Shown here in pieces: positions 51,002-60,349 of a stretch of 64,000 nucleotides of DNA; position 1 is the first letter of the stretch; the number at the start of each line of letters is the position of its first letter. The notes under the pieces are model-generated. The model saw only the letters and a program-made list of their open reading frames with translations, was not told the origin of the DNA and ran no database searches. Made by a program: the position numbers and the translations under genes. Source of the stretch: JALZKA01 sp963715405 (GTDB taxonomy: Bacteria; Actinomycetota; Thermoleophilia; Solirubrobacterales; 70-9); contig OY970239.1 of assembly GCA_963715405.1 (NCBI GenBank), positions 992,001 through 1,056,000 of the forward strand, read 5' to 3'.

Positions 51002-52387
51002 GTGACGCGCCTACAGGACCTCGCCAAGCAGCATCTGATGCTCCATTTCTCGGACATGACGGTCGAGCCGGAGGACATCCCTGTGATCGTCCGGGGCGAG
51101 GGCTCATACGTCTATGACGACGCGGGCAACCGGTTCATCGATGGGCTCTCGGGCCTTTACTGCCTCAACCTCGGTCACTCCCACGGCGAGGAGATCGGAG
51201 CGAAGGCGGCCGCGCAGATGGCGACGCTGCCATTCACTTCCAACTGGACCGTCGCCCACCCGCCTGCGATCGAGCTGGCCGCGAAGCTGGCCGAGCTGGC
51301 GCCGCCTGGATTCGAGCGCGCGTTCTTCACCTCTGGCGGTTCGGAAGCGGTCGAGTCCGCTTACAAGATGGCCGTCCAGTACCACCAGGCGAAGGGCGAG
51401 CCGCAGCGGCGAAAGGTGATCGCTCGCCGGGACGCCTACCACGGCGTCTCCCTCGGCGCGCTCTCGTTCACCGGCATCCCCGTCTGCCGGACGGCGTTCG
51501 AGCCCTTGCCGGTGCCGACATCCCACGTGTCGTCGACCAACGCCTACCGCCATCCCGCCGGCGATGACGAGGCGGCGTTCACGCGGGCGCTCCTCGCCGA
51601 GATCGAGGAGACGATCGAGTTCGAGCGGCCCGAGACCATCGCAATGCTGATCGCCGAGCCGGTTCAGAACGCTGGCGGCTCGATCGTTCCGCCAACCGGC
51701 TACTGGGACGGCCTTCGTGAGATCACTGAGCGTCACGGCATCCTGCTGGTCTCCGACGAGGTCATCTGCGCGTTCGGGCGCATCGGCACCTGGTTCGGCG
51801 CTGAGCGACTCGGCTACAAGCCCGACCTGATCACCTTCGCAAAGGGCCTCACTGGCGCGCACGCCGCGATGGGCGGCGTGATGATGTCCGACAAGGTCGC
51901 CGACGTCTTCTTGGACGGCAAGGCGGACTACCTCCACGGGATCACCTTCGGCGGACATCCCGTCGGCAGCGCGATCGCGCTCGGGGCAATCGAGATCTAC
52001 GAGCGCGAAGGAATCCTCCAGAACGTCCTCGACAACGAGCCAAAGGCACGCGATTTGATCGAAGGCCTGAAAGACATCCCAATCGTCGGCGACGTCCGAG
52101 GGATGGGTCATTTCTTCGCGATCGAGGTCGTGAAGGATCAAGCGACGAAGGAGGCGCTGACCGAGGCCGAGGCGGGTTGGCTTCTCAAGCGCGTCCTGAG
52201 CGATCGCCTCTTCGAGCGGGGAATGATCTGCCGCCTCGACGACCGCGCCGAGCCGATCGTCCAGATCGCGCCCCCACTAGTCGCCGACATTGCGCTCTTC
52301 GAGGAGATCACCGAGATCCTGCATGACGGCCTGTCACACGCTGCGGAGCGACTCGAAGCGGGAGCCCCGGCCGAGCTCGCGGCCTAG
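51002..52387 (+). CDS. Class III (omega) aminotransferase, putrescine/beta-alanine:pyruvate type
   Basis: A 461-aa PLP transaminase: GSYVYDDAGNRFIDGLSGLY, FFTSGGSEAVESAYKMA, ARRDAYHGVSLGALSFTG, LLVSDEVICAFGRIGTWFG and FAKGLTGAH with the PLP Lys (about 280). Probably moves an amino group from an omega-amine (putrescine-like, beta-alanine-like) to pyruvate or a 2-keto acid. GTG 51002 fits the family N-terminus (TRLQDLAKQHLMLHF); an in-frame TTG at 50966 lies inside the operator. Converges with the CoA ligase gene with a 4-nt overlap. Confidence 0.87.
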   Translation: MTRLQDLAKQHLMLHFSDMTVEPEDIPVIVRGEGSYVYDDAGNRFIDGLSGLYCLNLGHSHGEEIGAKAAAQMATLPFTSNWTVAHPPAIELAAKLAELAPPGFERAFFTSGGSEAVESAYKMAVQYHQAKGEPQRRKVIARRDAYHGVSLGALSFTGIPVCRTAFEPLPVPTSHVSSTNAYRHPAGDDEAAFTRALLAEIEETIEFERPETIAMLIAEPVQNAGGSIVPPTGYWDGLREITERHGILLVSDEVICAFGRIGTWFGAERLGYKPDLITFAKGLTGAHAAMGGVMMSDKVADVFLDGKADYLHGITFGGHPVGSAIALGAIEIYEREGILQNVLDNEPKARDLIEGLKDIPIVGDVRGMGHFFAIEVVKDQATKEALTEAEAGWLLKRVLSDRLFERGMICRLDDRAEPIVQIAPPLVADIALFEEITEILHDGLSHAAERLEAGAPAELAA

Positions 52388-54447
52388 CCGCAGATCAAGG
52401 CATCCGCGGCAATCGCACCCTCGGGGGTCGCGATCAGCGGGTTCACCTCGACCAAGTTCAGCTGTTCCGAGACCAGCAGGTCGCCGATCCGGCAGGCGGC
52501 GTCGGCGACTGCGCCCAGGTCAACTGTGGGCGTTCCGCGTCCTCCGTAGAGGAGCGACGCGCCGCGAAGCCGTGAGATCCCTCGCTCTACACGTTCGCGA
52601 GACGCGGGCAGCGGGATCACCGTGACATCGTCGAGGGCCTCCGTCCAGATGCCGCCGAAACCGATGACGAGCGCGGGGACGACCGCGTCGGAGCGAGCGG
52701 CGACGAAGAGCTCGAGCCCGCCCGGAGGCACCATTGCCTCAACCAGAAGCTCCGCGCCCACGGCCTGCGGGAGTGCGAGCATTCGCTCGGCCTCGCGGAG
52801 GAGGGTCTCTCGGTCGTCGATCCCGACTGAGATCGCTCCGATCTCCGACTTGTGCTGGATCGCCGGGCCCGAGAGCTTGAGCGCCACCGGCCAGCCGATC
52901 TCGCCGGCAGCGCGGACGCACTCTCTGGCGCCTTGAGCCGTGCGTGCGTCGGGCACGGACAGCCCAGCGGAGCGCAAAAGGTCCTTCGACCGGGCTTCGC
53001 CGAGCCACTCGCATGGCCCCTCGTGCTCATCCCGCGCCGCGTCGGCGATCTCGCGCATCCGCTGAGGACTCGCAGGCCGGAGCCGGAGCTCTCTGGCGCA
53101 GACGATCGCGCTCGACACCCCAGCCACCGACGCGATGCCGTGTGCCGAGAGCTCGCGTGCGATATCGCCGTCGATGAGCTCGGGCAAGGTAGAGGCCAGC
53201 ATCGGCGCCGCTTCGGCCCGGTCGAGCCCACGGGTGATCCCGGCGAGGTGGGCGGCCCAGGACGGCTCGGAATCGGGCGGAAGGTCCTCAGGGGTGTCGT
53301 GGATCACCAGTATCTGGTCGATGGCCCCGTCGGAGCCCGCCGTCTCGACGATCTCGGCCAAGAGCTCGGTTTGCGCCCAGATGAGCGGGGTGTAATCGAG
53401 GGGGTTGGCGATCGTGGCGGCGCCGGGAAGGAGCGCGCGGAGGGCCCCCTGGGTCGGCGCAGAAAACGCCGGCAGGGGAACGCCGAGACGGTCGGCCTCG
53501 TCGGCCGCGATGCCGGAGTCGCCTCCCGAGCACGTGAGGATCGCGAGGCCGCCCGTTCGCTGTGGGCGAGCACGCGGCTCGGCGAGGACGCGCGCCAGCT
53601 CGAGCAGCTCATGCGGGTTCTGCGCCCACGAGGCCCCCGCCTCCTCGATCAGCGCGCGAAAGACCCGCTCGTCGCCCGCAAGCGCGCCGGTGTGGGCGGA
53701 GGCGGCGGCGGCCCCCGCCGCCGAGGAGCCAACCTTCAGGACGGCGACGCCGATCTCGCGCTCCGCACAGCACGCGAGGGCTTCCGCGAGCTTCGCCCCA
53801 TCCCCGTCTGACTCCAGGAAAAGCGCGACGGAGCGGACGCCACTGCGCCCGCAGAGCGCCATCAGCCAGTCCGCCGGGTCGCAGACGGCTGCGTTTCCGG
53901 TCGAGATCACGGTGTGAAAGCCGATCCCGCGCCGCGACCCGAGCGCGTTGACGGCGACGTTGCCCGACTGGGAAATCATCGCCACGGGCCCCGGGGGAAG
54001 GGGCTGGACCGAATCGCCCCAGATCGCCGTGTTTCGAGCGTAAGAGACGATCCCGTTCCCGTTGGGGCCGCAGACGGGGAAGGATCGAGCGAGGGCCGTT
54101 TCGCGCAGCTCGCGCTCGAGCTCGCGGCCCGCGGCGATCTCGCCGAACCCCGCCGACACCACGACGGCTCCGCCGCAGCCGGTATCCGCCGCAGAGGCGA
54201 CGGTCGCGGGCACGTGCTCAGCGGGCACCGCGACCGCGACCGCGTCAACCGGTTCGGGCAAATCCGCAAGCGAGGGGAAGCAGGGCACCTCGCGGATCCG
54301 CTCGCGACGCGGGTTGACGCCCCACACAGGACCGTCGAAGCCGAGGCGCTCGAGATTGCGAAGGATGATGTCGCCGTACGAGCTGGGCCGGTCGGTTGCC
54401 CCTACGACCGCGATGGAGCGGGGCTCGAGCAGTCGTTCGAGCTCCAT
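52384..54447 (-). CDS. ADP-forming acyl/acetate-CoA ligase (fused alpha-beta)
   Basis: A 687-aa protein: CoA-binding domain (SIAVVGATDRPSSYGDIILR), succinyl-CoA-ligase-like domains with the phospho-His region SAHTGALAGDE and PNGNGIVSYARN, and a C-terminal ATP-grasp domain (about 470-687; ELLVEAMVPPGGLELFVAAR, VEVNPLIATPEGAIAADALI). Couples acyl-CoA and ADP/Pi to free acid and ATP, or the reverse. In this setting it could activate the acid released from amine oxidation. Confidence 0.87.
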   Translation of the reverse strand: MELERLLEPRSIAVVGATDRPSSYGDIILRNLERLGFDGPVWGVNPRRERIREVPCFPSLADLPEPVDAVAVAVPAEHVPATVASAADTGCGGAVVVSAGFGEIAAGRELERELRETALARSFPVCGPNGNGIVSYARNTAIWGDSVQPLPPGPVAMISQSGNVAVNALGSRRGIGFHTVISTGNAAVCDPADWLMALCGRSGVRSVALFLESDGDGAKLAEALACCAEREIGVAVLKVGSSAAGAAAASAHTGALAGDERVFRALIEEAGASWAQNPHELLELARVLAEPRARPQRTGGLAILTCSGGDSGIAADEADRLGVPLPAFSAPTQGALRALLPGAATIANPLDYTPLIWAQTELLAEIVETAGSDGAIDQILVIHDTPEDLPPDSEPSWAAHLAGITRGLDRAEAAPMLASTLPELIDGDIARELSAHGIASVAGVSSAIVCARELRLRPASPQRMREIADAARDEHEGPCEWLGEARSKDLLRSAGLSVPDARTAQGARECVRAAGEIGWPVALKLSGPAIQHKSEIGAISVGIDDRETLLREAERMLALPQAVGAELLVEAMVPPGGLELFVAARSDAVVPALVIGFGGIWTEALDDVTVIPLPASRERVERGISRLRGASLLYGGRGTPTVDLGAVADAACRIGDLLVSEQLNLVEVNPLIATPEGAIAADALICG

Positions 54448-54511
54448 TCAGATACCTACCGGCACATGCTGCTTTCGCACCTCAAGGTGCTTACGAGATA
54501 CGTCTTGCTTC

Positions 54512-55717
54512 TCAATGGAGCATCCGCTCCACGCCACGGCGCTCCAAGCCGCGAGTCACGATCAGGCGCTGGATCTCCGACGTGCCTTCCCAGATGCGGT
54601 CGACACGCAGCTCGCGGAGGAACCGCTCGGCGACGTTCGAGCGCAGATAGCCCCGGCCGCCGAACGCCTGCACGCAGCGGTCGGCGCAGACCCACGCGCG
54701 CTCCGAGGCGAAGAGCTTCGCCATCGACGCCTTGTTGTGGACGAGCCGCAGATCGGCGCCGCGGTCCGACAAGAGCGCCACCTGGAAGGTCAGAAGCCGA
54801 GCCGCCGCGGCGTCCGCCGCAGAGTCGGCGAGTGGGAAGGACACGCCCTGGTAGTCGAGGATGCGGCTTCCGCCCTGTTCACGTCCCGCGGCCCACCCGA
54901 CCGTCTCGTCGAGGAGGCGCCACATCGCACCGACGCAGCGCGCGGCGATGCCCAGACGCTCCTCCATGAACCAGGCGCGCTGGAGGTCCTCGCCTTCGCC
55001 GACGCCGCCGATCACCGCGTCGGCTCGAAGCTCGACGTCGGTGAAGAGGAACGTGGGATGGCCGTCCGGATACGAGTGAGTGAACGCGGGATCGTCGATC
55101 ATCTCGACGCCGGGCGCGTCCGCGTCGACCGCAAACAGGGTGGGCAGCTTGTGCTCGCCGTCGATCACGTTCGCCATGACGACGAGAACGGCGGCCACGT
55201 CGCCGGTCGTGACGAACCACTTCTCGCCGTTCAGGCGGAAGCCGTCGGGCGTCGCGACCGCGGTGGCTGCGATCCGGCTGGGGTCCGAGCCCGCGTCACG
55301 CTCAGTCACCGCGTACGCGTCGCGGATCTCGCCGCGAAGGGCGGGGAGGAGGTAGCGCTCGATCTGAGCGGGCGAGGCGTGGTGCCAGACGTTGTAGGCG
55401 TTCGGGATGTGCCAGTGGATGGCGTTCGTCGAGCGGCCGAACTGCTCCTCGACGAGCGCCCACTCGAGCGTGGACCAGCCCTGACCGCCGTGCTCAGGCT
55501 TGTGGAGGCCTCCCACGAGACCGGCGTCAACCGCCTCGGCCTTGACGTGGTCGATCGTGTCCTGAGACAGACGGCCTTGGCGGCGCTCGGCTTCCTCTTC
55601 AAGGGGGAACAGAACCTCCTCTGTGAACCGCCGCGAGCGCGCCTGAATGTCGCGGGCGCGATCCGAGAGCTCGAAGGGCGTTTCCTCGGCGGCCTCGATT
55701 ACTGCGGTTGCCTCCAT
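54512..55717 (-). CDS. Acyl-CoA dehydrogenase
   Basis: A 401-aa FAD flavoprotein: N-terminal helical domain, middle beta domain with AYAVTERDAGSDPSRI and NGEKWFVTTGD, and a C-terminal domain with QAFGGRGYL and WEGTSEIQRLIVTRGLERRG (Glu region). Introduces a C2-C3 double bond in an acyl-CoA. A TAGAGT box lies 9 nt before the ATG and the TTGACT-type palindrome lies over the -35 area, so it is probably controlled with the divergent Rieske operon. Confidence 0.88.
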   Translation of the reverse strand: MEATAVIEAAEETPFELSDRARDIQARSRRFTEEVLFPLEEEAERRQGRLSQDTIDHVKAEAVDAGLVGGLHKPEHGGQGWSTLEWALVEEQFGRSTNAIHWHIPNAYNVWHHASPAQIERYLLPALRGEIRDAYAVTERDAGSDPSRIAATAVATPDGFRLNGEKWFVTTGDVAAVLVVMANVIDGEHKLPTLFAVDADAPGVEMIDDPAFTHSYPDGHPTFLFTDVELRADAVIGGVGEGEDLQRAWFMEERLGIAARCVGAMWRLLDETVGWAAGREQGGSRILDYQGVSFPLADSAADAAAARLLTFQVALLSDRGADLRLVHNKASMAKLFASERAWVCADRCVQAFGGRGYLRSNVAERFLRELRVDRIWEGTSEIQRLIVTRGLERRGVERMLH

Positions 55718-55748
55718 CGCCGGAACACTCTAACATGAGTTTGCGCAA

Positions 55749-55764
55749 TTGACTACAAAATCAA
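55749..55764. promoter_or_regulatory. Second TTGACT-N4-AATCAA operator-like palindrome
   Basis: TTGACT-acaa-AATCAA differs by one base from the site at 50966, including the spacer. It separates the acyl-CoA dehydrogenase and Rieske genes and overlaps the first codons of the Rieske reading frame. Confidence 0.6.
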
Positions 55765-56918
55765 CAACGCCACTGCTGCCGCTCGCTACCGAGGCGCTGG
55801 GCCTCACCCTTCAGCCCGTCGAGCGGGCGACGATGCTGCCCCCTGGAGCTTTCTTCGACCCAGCGGTCCTCGCCTGGGAGATGGAGCACCTTTACGGCGG
55901 CTGGGTCTGCCTGGGCCACGCCTCAGCCGCCACCGAGCCGGGCACCTATCTCATGCGCGAGATCGGCGAGACCAGCGTCTTCGCGCTCGCAGGCGAGGAC
56001 GGGAGGCCGCGCGTGTTTCTCAACTCCTGCCGGCACCGCGGCTCGCGTCTTGTCGAGGAGACGGAGGGCCGCGTCCGGCGGCGTATCCAGTGCCCGTATC
56101 ACGCCTGGTCGTACGCGCTCGACGGCGGGCTCGCCGCCGCTCCGCACATGGACGAGGTCGAGGATTTCGACCGCTCCTGCTTCGGCCTGATCGAGGTCAG
56201 AAGCGCGGTTGCCGGCGGCCTTCTGTTGGCGGACCTGAGCGGGACGGCGCCCGATCCCGCCGAGCACGTCGGCAGCCTGTCTCAAAGGCTCGAGCGTTGG
56301 CGCCTGCCGGAGCTGAAGCGCGGCGGCTTGCGCGAGTACGAGGTCGACGCGAACTGGAAGGCGATCGCGGAGAACTACAACGAGTGCCTTCATTGCCCGG
56401 GCGTGCACCCTGAGCTGAACGCTCTCTCCGACTACCGCAGTGGCGACTCCCAAACCGGGCCGGGCGAGTGGTGTGGCGGCTCGATGGCGCTTTCCGACGG
56501 CGCCGAGACGATGAGCCGAAACGGAGATCACTCGCTGCGTCCCCCCATCAAGGGCCTCGAGGAGGATGAGCACGCGTCCGTGTACTACTTCGCCCTCTTT
56601 CCCAACGCGCTGATCTCGCTCCACCCCGACTACGTGATGCTCCACACGCTCTGGCCGCGTGCGGTCGACCGCACCGACGTCACCTGCGAATGGTTCTTCG
56701 AGCCCGAGACGATCGCAGCCGGGGGGTTTGACCCGTCGGACGTGATCGAGTTCTGGGATCAGGTAAACCGCGAGGACTGGCGTGTCTGCGAGCTGACTCA
56801 GAAGGGCGTTCGAGCACGCGGTTACGTCGCGGGCCGCTACTCGTCCCACGAGGGCGACGTCCACGCCTTCGACGCGATGGTTGCCGAGCGCTACTTGGAG
56901 GCGCTAAGGGCGAGCTGA
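55749..56918 (+). CDS. Rieske non-haem iron oxygenase, alpha subunit
   Basis: About 389 aa. Rieske 2Fe-2S motif CRHRGS...CPYHAW (about 94-120); mononuclear iron site in NWKAIAENYNECLHCPGVHPEL, the pattern of glycine-betaine/carnitine-type demethylases as well as ring hydroxylases. Probably oxidises or N-demethylates an amine or quaternary ammonium substrate. The start is uncertain: TTG 55749 lies in the palindrome, the first ATG is 55833, and about 20 residues before that ATG fit family N-termini. No reductase gene is visible nearby. Confidence 0.85.
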   Translation: MTTKSTTPLLPLATEALGLTLQPVERATMLPPGAFFDPAVLAWEMEHLYGGWVCLGHASAATEPGTYLMREIGETSVFALAGEDGRPRVFLNSCRHRGSRLVEETEGRVRRRIQCPYHAWSYALDGGLAAAPHMDEVEDFDRSCFGLIEVRSAVAGGLLLADLSGTAPDPAEHVGSLSQRLERWRLPELKRGGLREYEVDANWKAIAENYNECLHCPGVHPELNALSDYRSGDSQTGPGEWCGGSMALSDGAETMSRNGDHSLRPPIKGLEEDEHASVYYFALFPNALISLHPDYVMLHTLWPRAVDRTDVTCEWFFEPETIAAGGFDPSDVIEFWDQVNREDWRVCELTQKGVRARGYVAGRYSSHEGDVHAFDAMVAERYLEALRAS

Positions 56919-56927
56919 GGTGAAAGA

Positions 56928-57542
56928 GTGAGCGCTATCGCCACGGATACCGCAGACAGAATCCTCGAGGCCGCCTGCGAGATCATCGCCGAGGAGGGCA
57001 TCGACGAAGTGCGGATCGCTCGCGTCGCGACCCGCGCCCGCGCCTCGTCCGGGCTCGTCCACCACTACTTCTCGACCCGGGAGGAGCTGCTGGAAAAGGC
57101 CCTCGTCCATTCCTTCGAGCGCGCCGGCGACGACCGCTTCGGCGACGCAGGCGAATCGGCGCCCGCCTCGGCAGCAGCGTCGCTCGGCCTGGCGATCCGC
57201 GAGTGCCTTCCTTTCCCGGGCCAGTCCGAGCGCGAGTGGGTGCTGTGGGTCGAGCTCTGGCTCCGCGCCGTGCGCGAGCCGGCGCTACGGCCCGTGGCCG
57301 CAGCGCTCTACGAGCGATACCGAAAGTGGCTGAGGGCGATGGTCCGGGCGGGGTTCGAGAGCGGCGAGTTCACCCTCACGGAGGACGCGGCCAAGATCGC
57401 CGACATCGCAATGGCGATGCTCGATGGCGCGGGTATCCGCGCCATGCTCGCTGACCCTGCGATGGATGTGGAAGCAGCCCGCGACCTGGTGGCCGGCACG
57501 CTCGCGCCGCTCCTCGGAGTCGAGCCGGAGGCGCTCGGGTGA
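56928..57542 (+). CDS. TetR-family regulator, BetI/RutR-like
   Basis: A 204-aa regulator with an N-terminal helix-turn-helix (AADRILEAACEIIAEEG-type start, VATRARASSGLVHHYFSTRE) and a helical ligand-binding C-terminal domain (WVELWLRAVREPALRPVAAA) similar to BetI-type C-termini. It lies between the Rieske gene and the ABC importer genes and overlaps the latter by 4 nt (GTGA), so it is cotranscribed with the system it probably controls. Likely operator: TTGACT-N4-AGTCAA at 50966 and 55749. Ligand probably an amine. Confidence 0.85.
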   Translation: MSAIATDTADRILEAACEIIAEEGIDEVRIARVATRARASSGLVHHYFSTREELLEKALVHSFERAGDDRFGDAGESAPASAAASLGLAIRECLPFPGQSEREWVLWVELWLRAVREPALRPVAAALYERYRKWLRAMVRAGFESGEFTLTEDAAKIADIAMAMLDGAGIRAMLADPAMDVEAARDLVAGTLAPLLGVEPEALG

Positions 57543-58660
57543 TCATCGATCTCGGCGCACCGTTCACACGCCGCCAGGCGCTGCGAGCCGCCGGAGTCGG
57601 CGCGCTCGGCGCGTACGGGCTCTCGGGCTGCACCGTCTCCCGCGAGCTCGACACCCCCGCCGGAGGGGTCACGGCCAAGCCCGAGATCGACGGCGACCTC
57701 CTGATCTACAACTGGGCCCAGTACATGAACCCTGCGCTCAAGAAGGGCTTCACGGAGCGCTACGGGGTCGAGGTGAACGAGGTCAACTACGACAACCTCG
57801 AGGCGATGGTGACCAAGCTGCGGGCGGGAGGGCGCTACGACATGATCTGGCCGACGCCGGAGTACGCCTTCCGCCTGAACCAGGAGGGCCTCCTCGCGAG
57901 CTTCGACCGCTCGGACCTGAAGAACGCCGGCGGGATCTCCCCCTTCTACGACTCGGGCTGGTGGGATCCCAACTCCGAGATCTCGGTGCCCTACGCCTAC
58001 TACACGACAGGCATCTGCTGGCGCGACGACGAGGTCTCGGGCATGACGGGCTCATGGAACGACCTGACCAACCCGGACGGCGAGGGGCGCATGTTCATCC
58101 TCGACGACTACCAGGAGGCGATCGGCGAGGCGAACCTGATCAACGGCTGGGACCTGAACACCGCCGATCCCAATGAGCTCGAGCTCTCAAAGGAGACGCT
58201 GCTTGCTCAGAAGGAGTTCGCTCGCGGGATCTCCACTAGCTCCACGCAGAACCTCGTGAACGGGAGCGCCGCGATCCATCAGGCGTGGAACGGCGACGTC
58301 GTGAACGTGAGGAACCAGGTGGACAACCCCGAGGTCTTCAAGTATCAGACGTGTGAGGAAGGGGTTCCCGTGGGCACCGACCTCATGTGCATACCGGTCA
58401 CCGCGCGGAGCCCCGGAACGGCTCTCCTCTTCATCGACTGGATCCTCGAGCCGGAGAACGCCGCCCGCAACGTGATGTGGAACGGCTATCCCCAGCCGCA
58501 CGAGGGTGGTCGCGAGGCTTTCGCCGAGCTCGTCAAGGATGAGCCCGCGATCGACGTTGACCTGGAGCAGCTCGGCGAGGGCGGGCTTGAGTACCGCCTC
58601 GACGACGCGGACGACCGCGCGCTCTGGAACCAGATCTGGACCGAGGTGAAGGCTTCGTGA
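57539..58660 (+). CDS. Polyamine-type ABC transporter substrate-binding lipoprotein
   Basis: A 373-aa PotD/PotF-like protein with a twin-arginine signal (FTRRQALRAAGVGALGAYG) and lipobox LSGC (Cys31), so it is a Tat-exported lipoprotein. The mature protein begins LLIYNWAQYMNPALKKGF, with DMIWPTPEYAF and IHQAWNGDVVNV, and ends in a DWILEPENAARN segment typical of the family. Ligand probably putrescine, spermidine or a related amine. The GTG overlaps the tetR stop; operon with the next three genes. Confidence 0.9.
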   Translation: MIIDLGAPFTRRQALRAAGVGALGAYGLSGCTVSRELDTPAGGVTAKPEIDGDLLIYNWAQYMNPALKKGFTERYGVEVNEVNYDNLEAMVTKLRAGGRYDMIWPTPEYAFRLNQEGLLASFDRSDLKNAGGISPFYDSGWWDPNSEISVPYAYYTTGICWRDDEVSGMTGSWNDLTNPDGEGRMFILDDYQEAIGEANLINGWDLNTADPNELELSKETLLAQKEFARGISTSSTQNLVNGSAAIHQAWNGDVVNVRNQVDNPEVFKYQTCEEGVPVGTDLMCIPVTARSPGTALLFIDWILEPENAARNVMWNGYPQPHEGGREAFAELVKDEPAIDVDLEQLGEGGLEYRLDDADDRALWNQIWTEVKAS

Positions 58661-59517
58661 CGGCGAGAACTACGGGCTTTTGGTCGCGCTTCCTTCTGCC
58701 CGGCGGCCTCTGGCTGCTCCTGCTCTTCGTCGTCCCGATCACGCTTGTCCTGGCGCTCTCGTTCGGCTTTACCGACGATCTCGGGCGCGCCGTCTACGCG
58801 TTCGAGCTCGACAACTACGCGGACGCCTTCGACTCGCTCTATTTGCCGGTCCTCCTGCGCTCGGTTGGCTTCGCCCTCGCGACGGTCGTGCTCTGCCTGC
58901 TTTTGGGCTATCCGATCGCCTACTACATCGCGCGCTACGGAGGCAAGCGAAAGCACATCCTGATCGCGCTCCTGGTGATCCCCTTCTTCGTCAACTACCT
59001 CGTGCGCACGTATGCCTGGGTCGCGCTCCTCGCAGACGACGGGCTCGTGAACGCTGGGCTTGGGTCGCTCGGAATCTCCGAGACCGGCCTCCAGCTCATC
59101 AATACGCCTTACGCCGTGATCGGCGGCCTTGTCTACGGCTACCTCGTCTTCATGATCTTGCCGATCTACGCATCGCTCGAGCGCATGGATTCGTCTCTGA
59201 TCGAGGCGGGCAAGGACCTTTTCGGGCGGCCATTCCAGACCTTCCGCCACGTCACCCTGCCGCAGACGAAGCAGGGCATCCTGGCGGGCTGCGTCCTGGT
59301 CTTCCTGCCGGCGGTCGGCGACTTCGTCTCGGCGCAGCTCCTCGGCGGGCCCGATACGTACATGATCGGAAACCTGATCCAGGACCAGTTCTTCACCGCG
59401 AACAACTGGCCCTTTGGGTCGGCGCTGACCGTCGTGATGATGATCTTCCTCGCCTTCTGGATGGTGGGCTATTTGCGCTCGGCGGCCCGCGAGGCGCGCG
59501 ACCCGGTGGCGGCGTGA
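58657..59517 (+). CDS. ABC transporter permease (PotB/PotH type)
   Basis: A 286-aa integral membrane protein with six predicted helices; first helix WLLLLFVVPITLVLALSFGF, and the EAA loop motif ALSSL-type EAGKDLFGRPFQTFRHVTLP facing the ATPase. GTG start overlapping the preceding stop (GTGA). Confidence 0.92.
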   Translation: MTARTTGFWSRFLLPGGLWLLLLFVVPITLVLALSFGFTDDLGRAVYAFELDNYADAFDSLYLPVLLRSVGFALATVVLCLLLGYPIAYYIARYGGKRKHILIALLVIPFFVNYLVRTYAWVALLADDGLVNAGLGSLGISETGLQLINTPYAVIGGLVYGYLVFMILPIYASLERMDSSLIEAGKDLFGRPFQTFRHVTLPQTKQGILAGCVLVFLPAVGDFVSAQLLGGPDTYMIGNLIQDQFFTANNWPFGSALTVVMMIFLAFWMVGYLRSAAREARDPVAA

Positions 59518-59518
59518 C

Positions 59519-60346
59519 GTGAATAGCGGCTTCGACAACCCGCGCTACCTGCGCCTCTACTCCTACGCCGTCTATGCGTTTCTCTTCATCCCGATTGCGG
59601 TCGTCGTCCTCTTCTCGTTCAACTCGGTCAAGTCGCTCCAGTCGTTTCAGGGCTTGTCGCTTCAGTGGTACGAGGAGTTCTTCAACGACTCGACCCTTCG
59701 CGAGTCGCTATTCGTCTCGCTCGAGATCGCGGTGATCACGATGGTGGTAGCGACGATCCTCGGCACCGCACTCGCGATCGGGCTCGTGCGCGCGCGAACG
59801 CGGTGGAGTCCGGCGGCGAACGTCTTGATGCTGATCCCGCTTGTCACGCCCGAGATCGTCGCCGGCATCTCGGCTCTCATCATCTTTTCCCAGCTCGGGT
59901 TCCAGCTCTCGTTCTGGACGATCGTGATCGCCCACATCACGTTCTCGATCTCCTACGTGACGATCGTCGTCCGCGGGCGGCTTGCCTCGATGGGCGACGA
60001 GGTCGAGCAGGCGGCGATGGATTTGGGCGCGACCCGCTTCGGTGCAGTCCGCCTCGTGCTCCTCCCCGAGCTGTGGCCGGCCATCGTGGCAGCCGGCCTT
60101 CTTGTATTCGCGCTCTCGTTCGACGACTTCGTGATCTCGTTCTTCACGACTGGGGAAGACGTTCAGCCGCTCCCCGTTCGGATCTGGTCGGCGATCCGCT
60201 TCGGGGTCTCACCCACGATCAATGCGATTGGGACGCTGATGATGGTCGTCTCGATCACCGCCGTCGTCGCGGCCGTGTTGATCCCACGCTTCTTCGGGCG
60301 GAAGGAAAGCGGAATCAAGGTCCTCACGGGACAGGAAGGAGGCTGA
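59519..60346 (+). CDS. ABC transporter permease (PotC/PotI type)
   Basis: A 275-aa membrane protein: LYSYAVYAFLFIPIAVVVLF, FNSVKSLQSFQGLSLQWYEE (a characteristic PotC start), and the EAA loop EQAAMDLGATRFGAVRLVLLP. It forms the heterodimeric channel with the preceding permease. GTG start 1 nt after the previous stop. Confidence 0.92.
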   Translation: MNSGFDNPRYLRLYSYAVYAFLFIPIAVVVLFSFNSVKSLQSFQGLSLQWYEEFFNDSTLRESLFVSLEIAVITMVVATILGTALAIGLVRARTRWSPAANVLMLIPLVTPEIVAGISALIIFSQLGFQLSFWTIVIAHITFSISYVTIVVRGRLASMGDEVEQAAMDLGATRFGAVRLVLLPELWPAIVAAGLLVFALSFDDFVISFFTTGEDVQPLPVRIWSAIRFGVSPTINAIGTLMMVVSITAVVAAVLIPRFFGRKESGIKVLTGQEGG

Positions 60347-60349
60347 GCC

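Noticed and set aside
54062..55738. A 558-codon plus-strand frame across the CoA ligase and acyl-CoA dehydrogenase genes
   Set aside because: It crosses two real minus-strand genes and has no recognisable domain.
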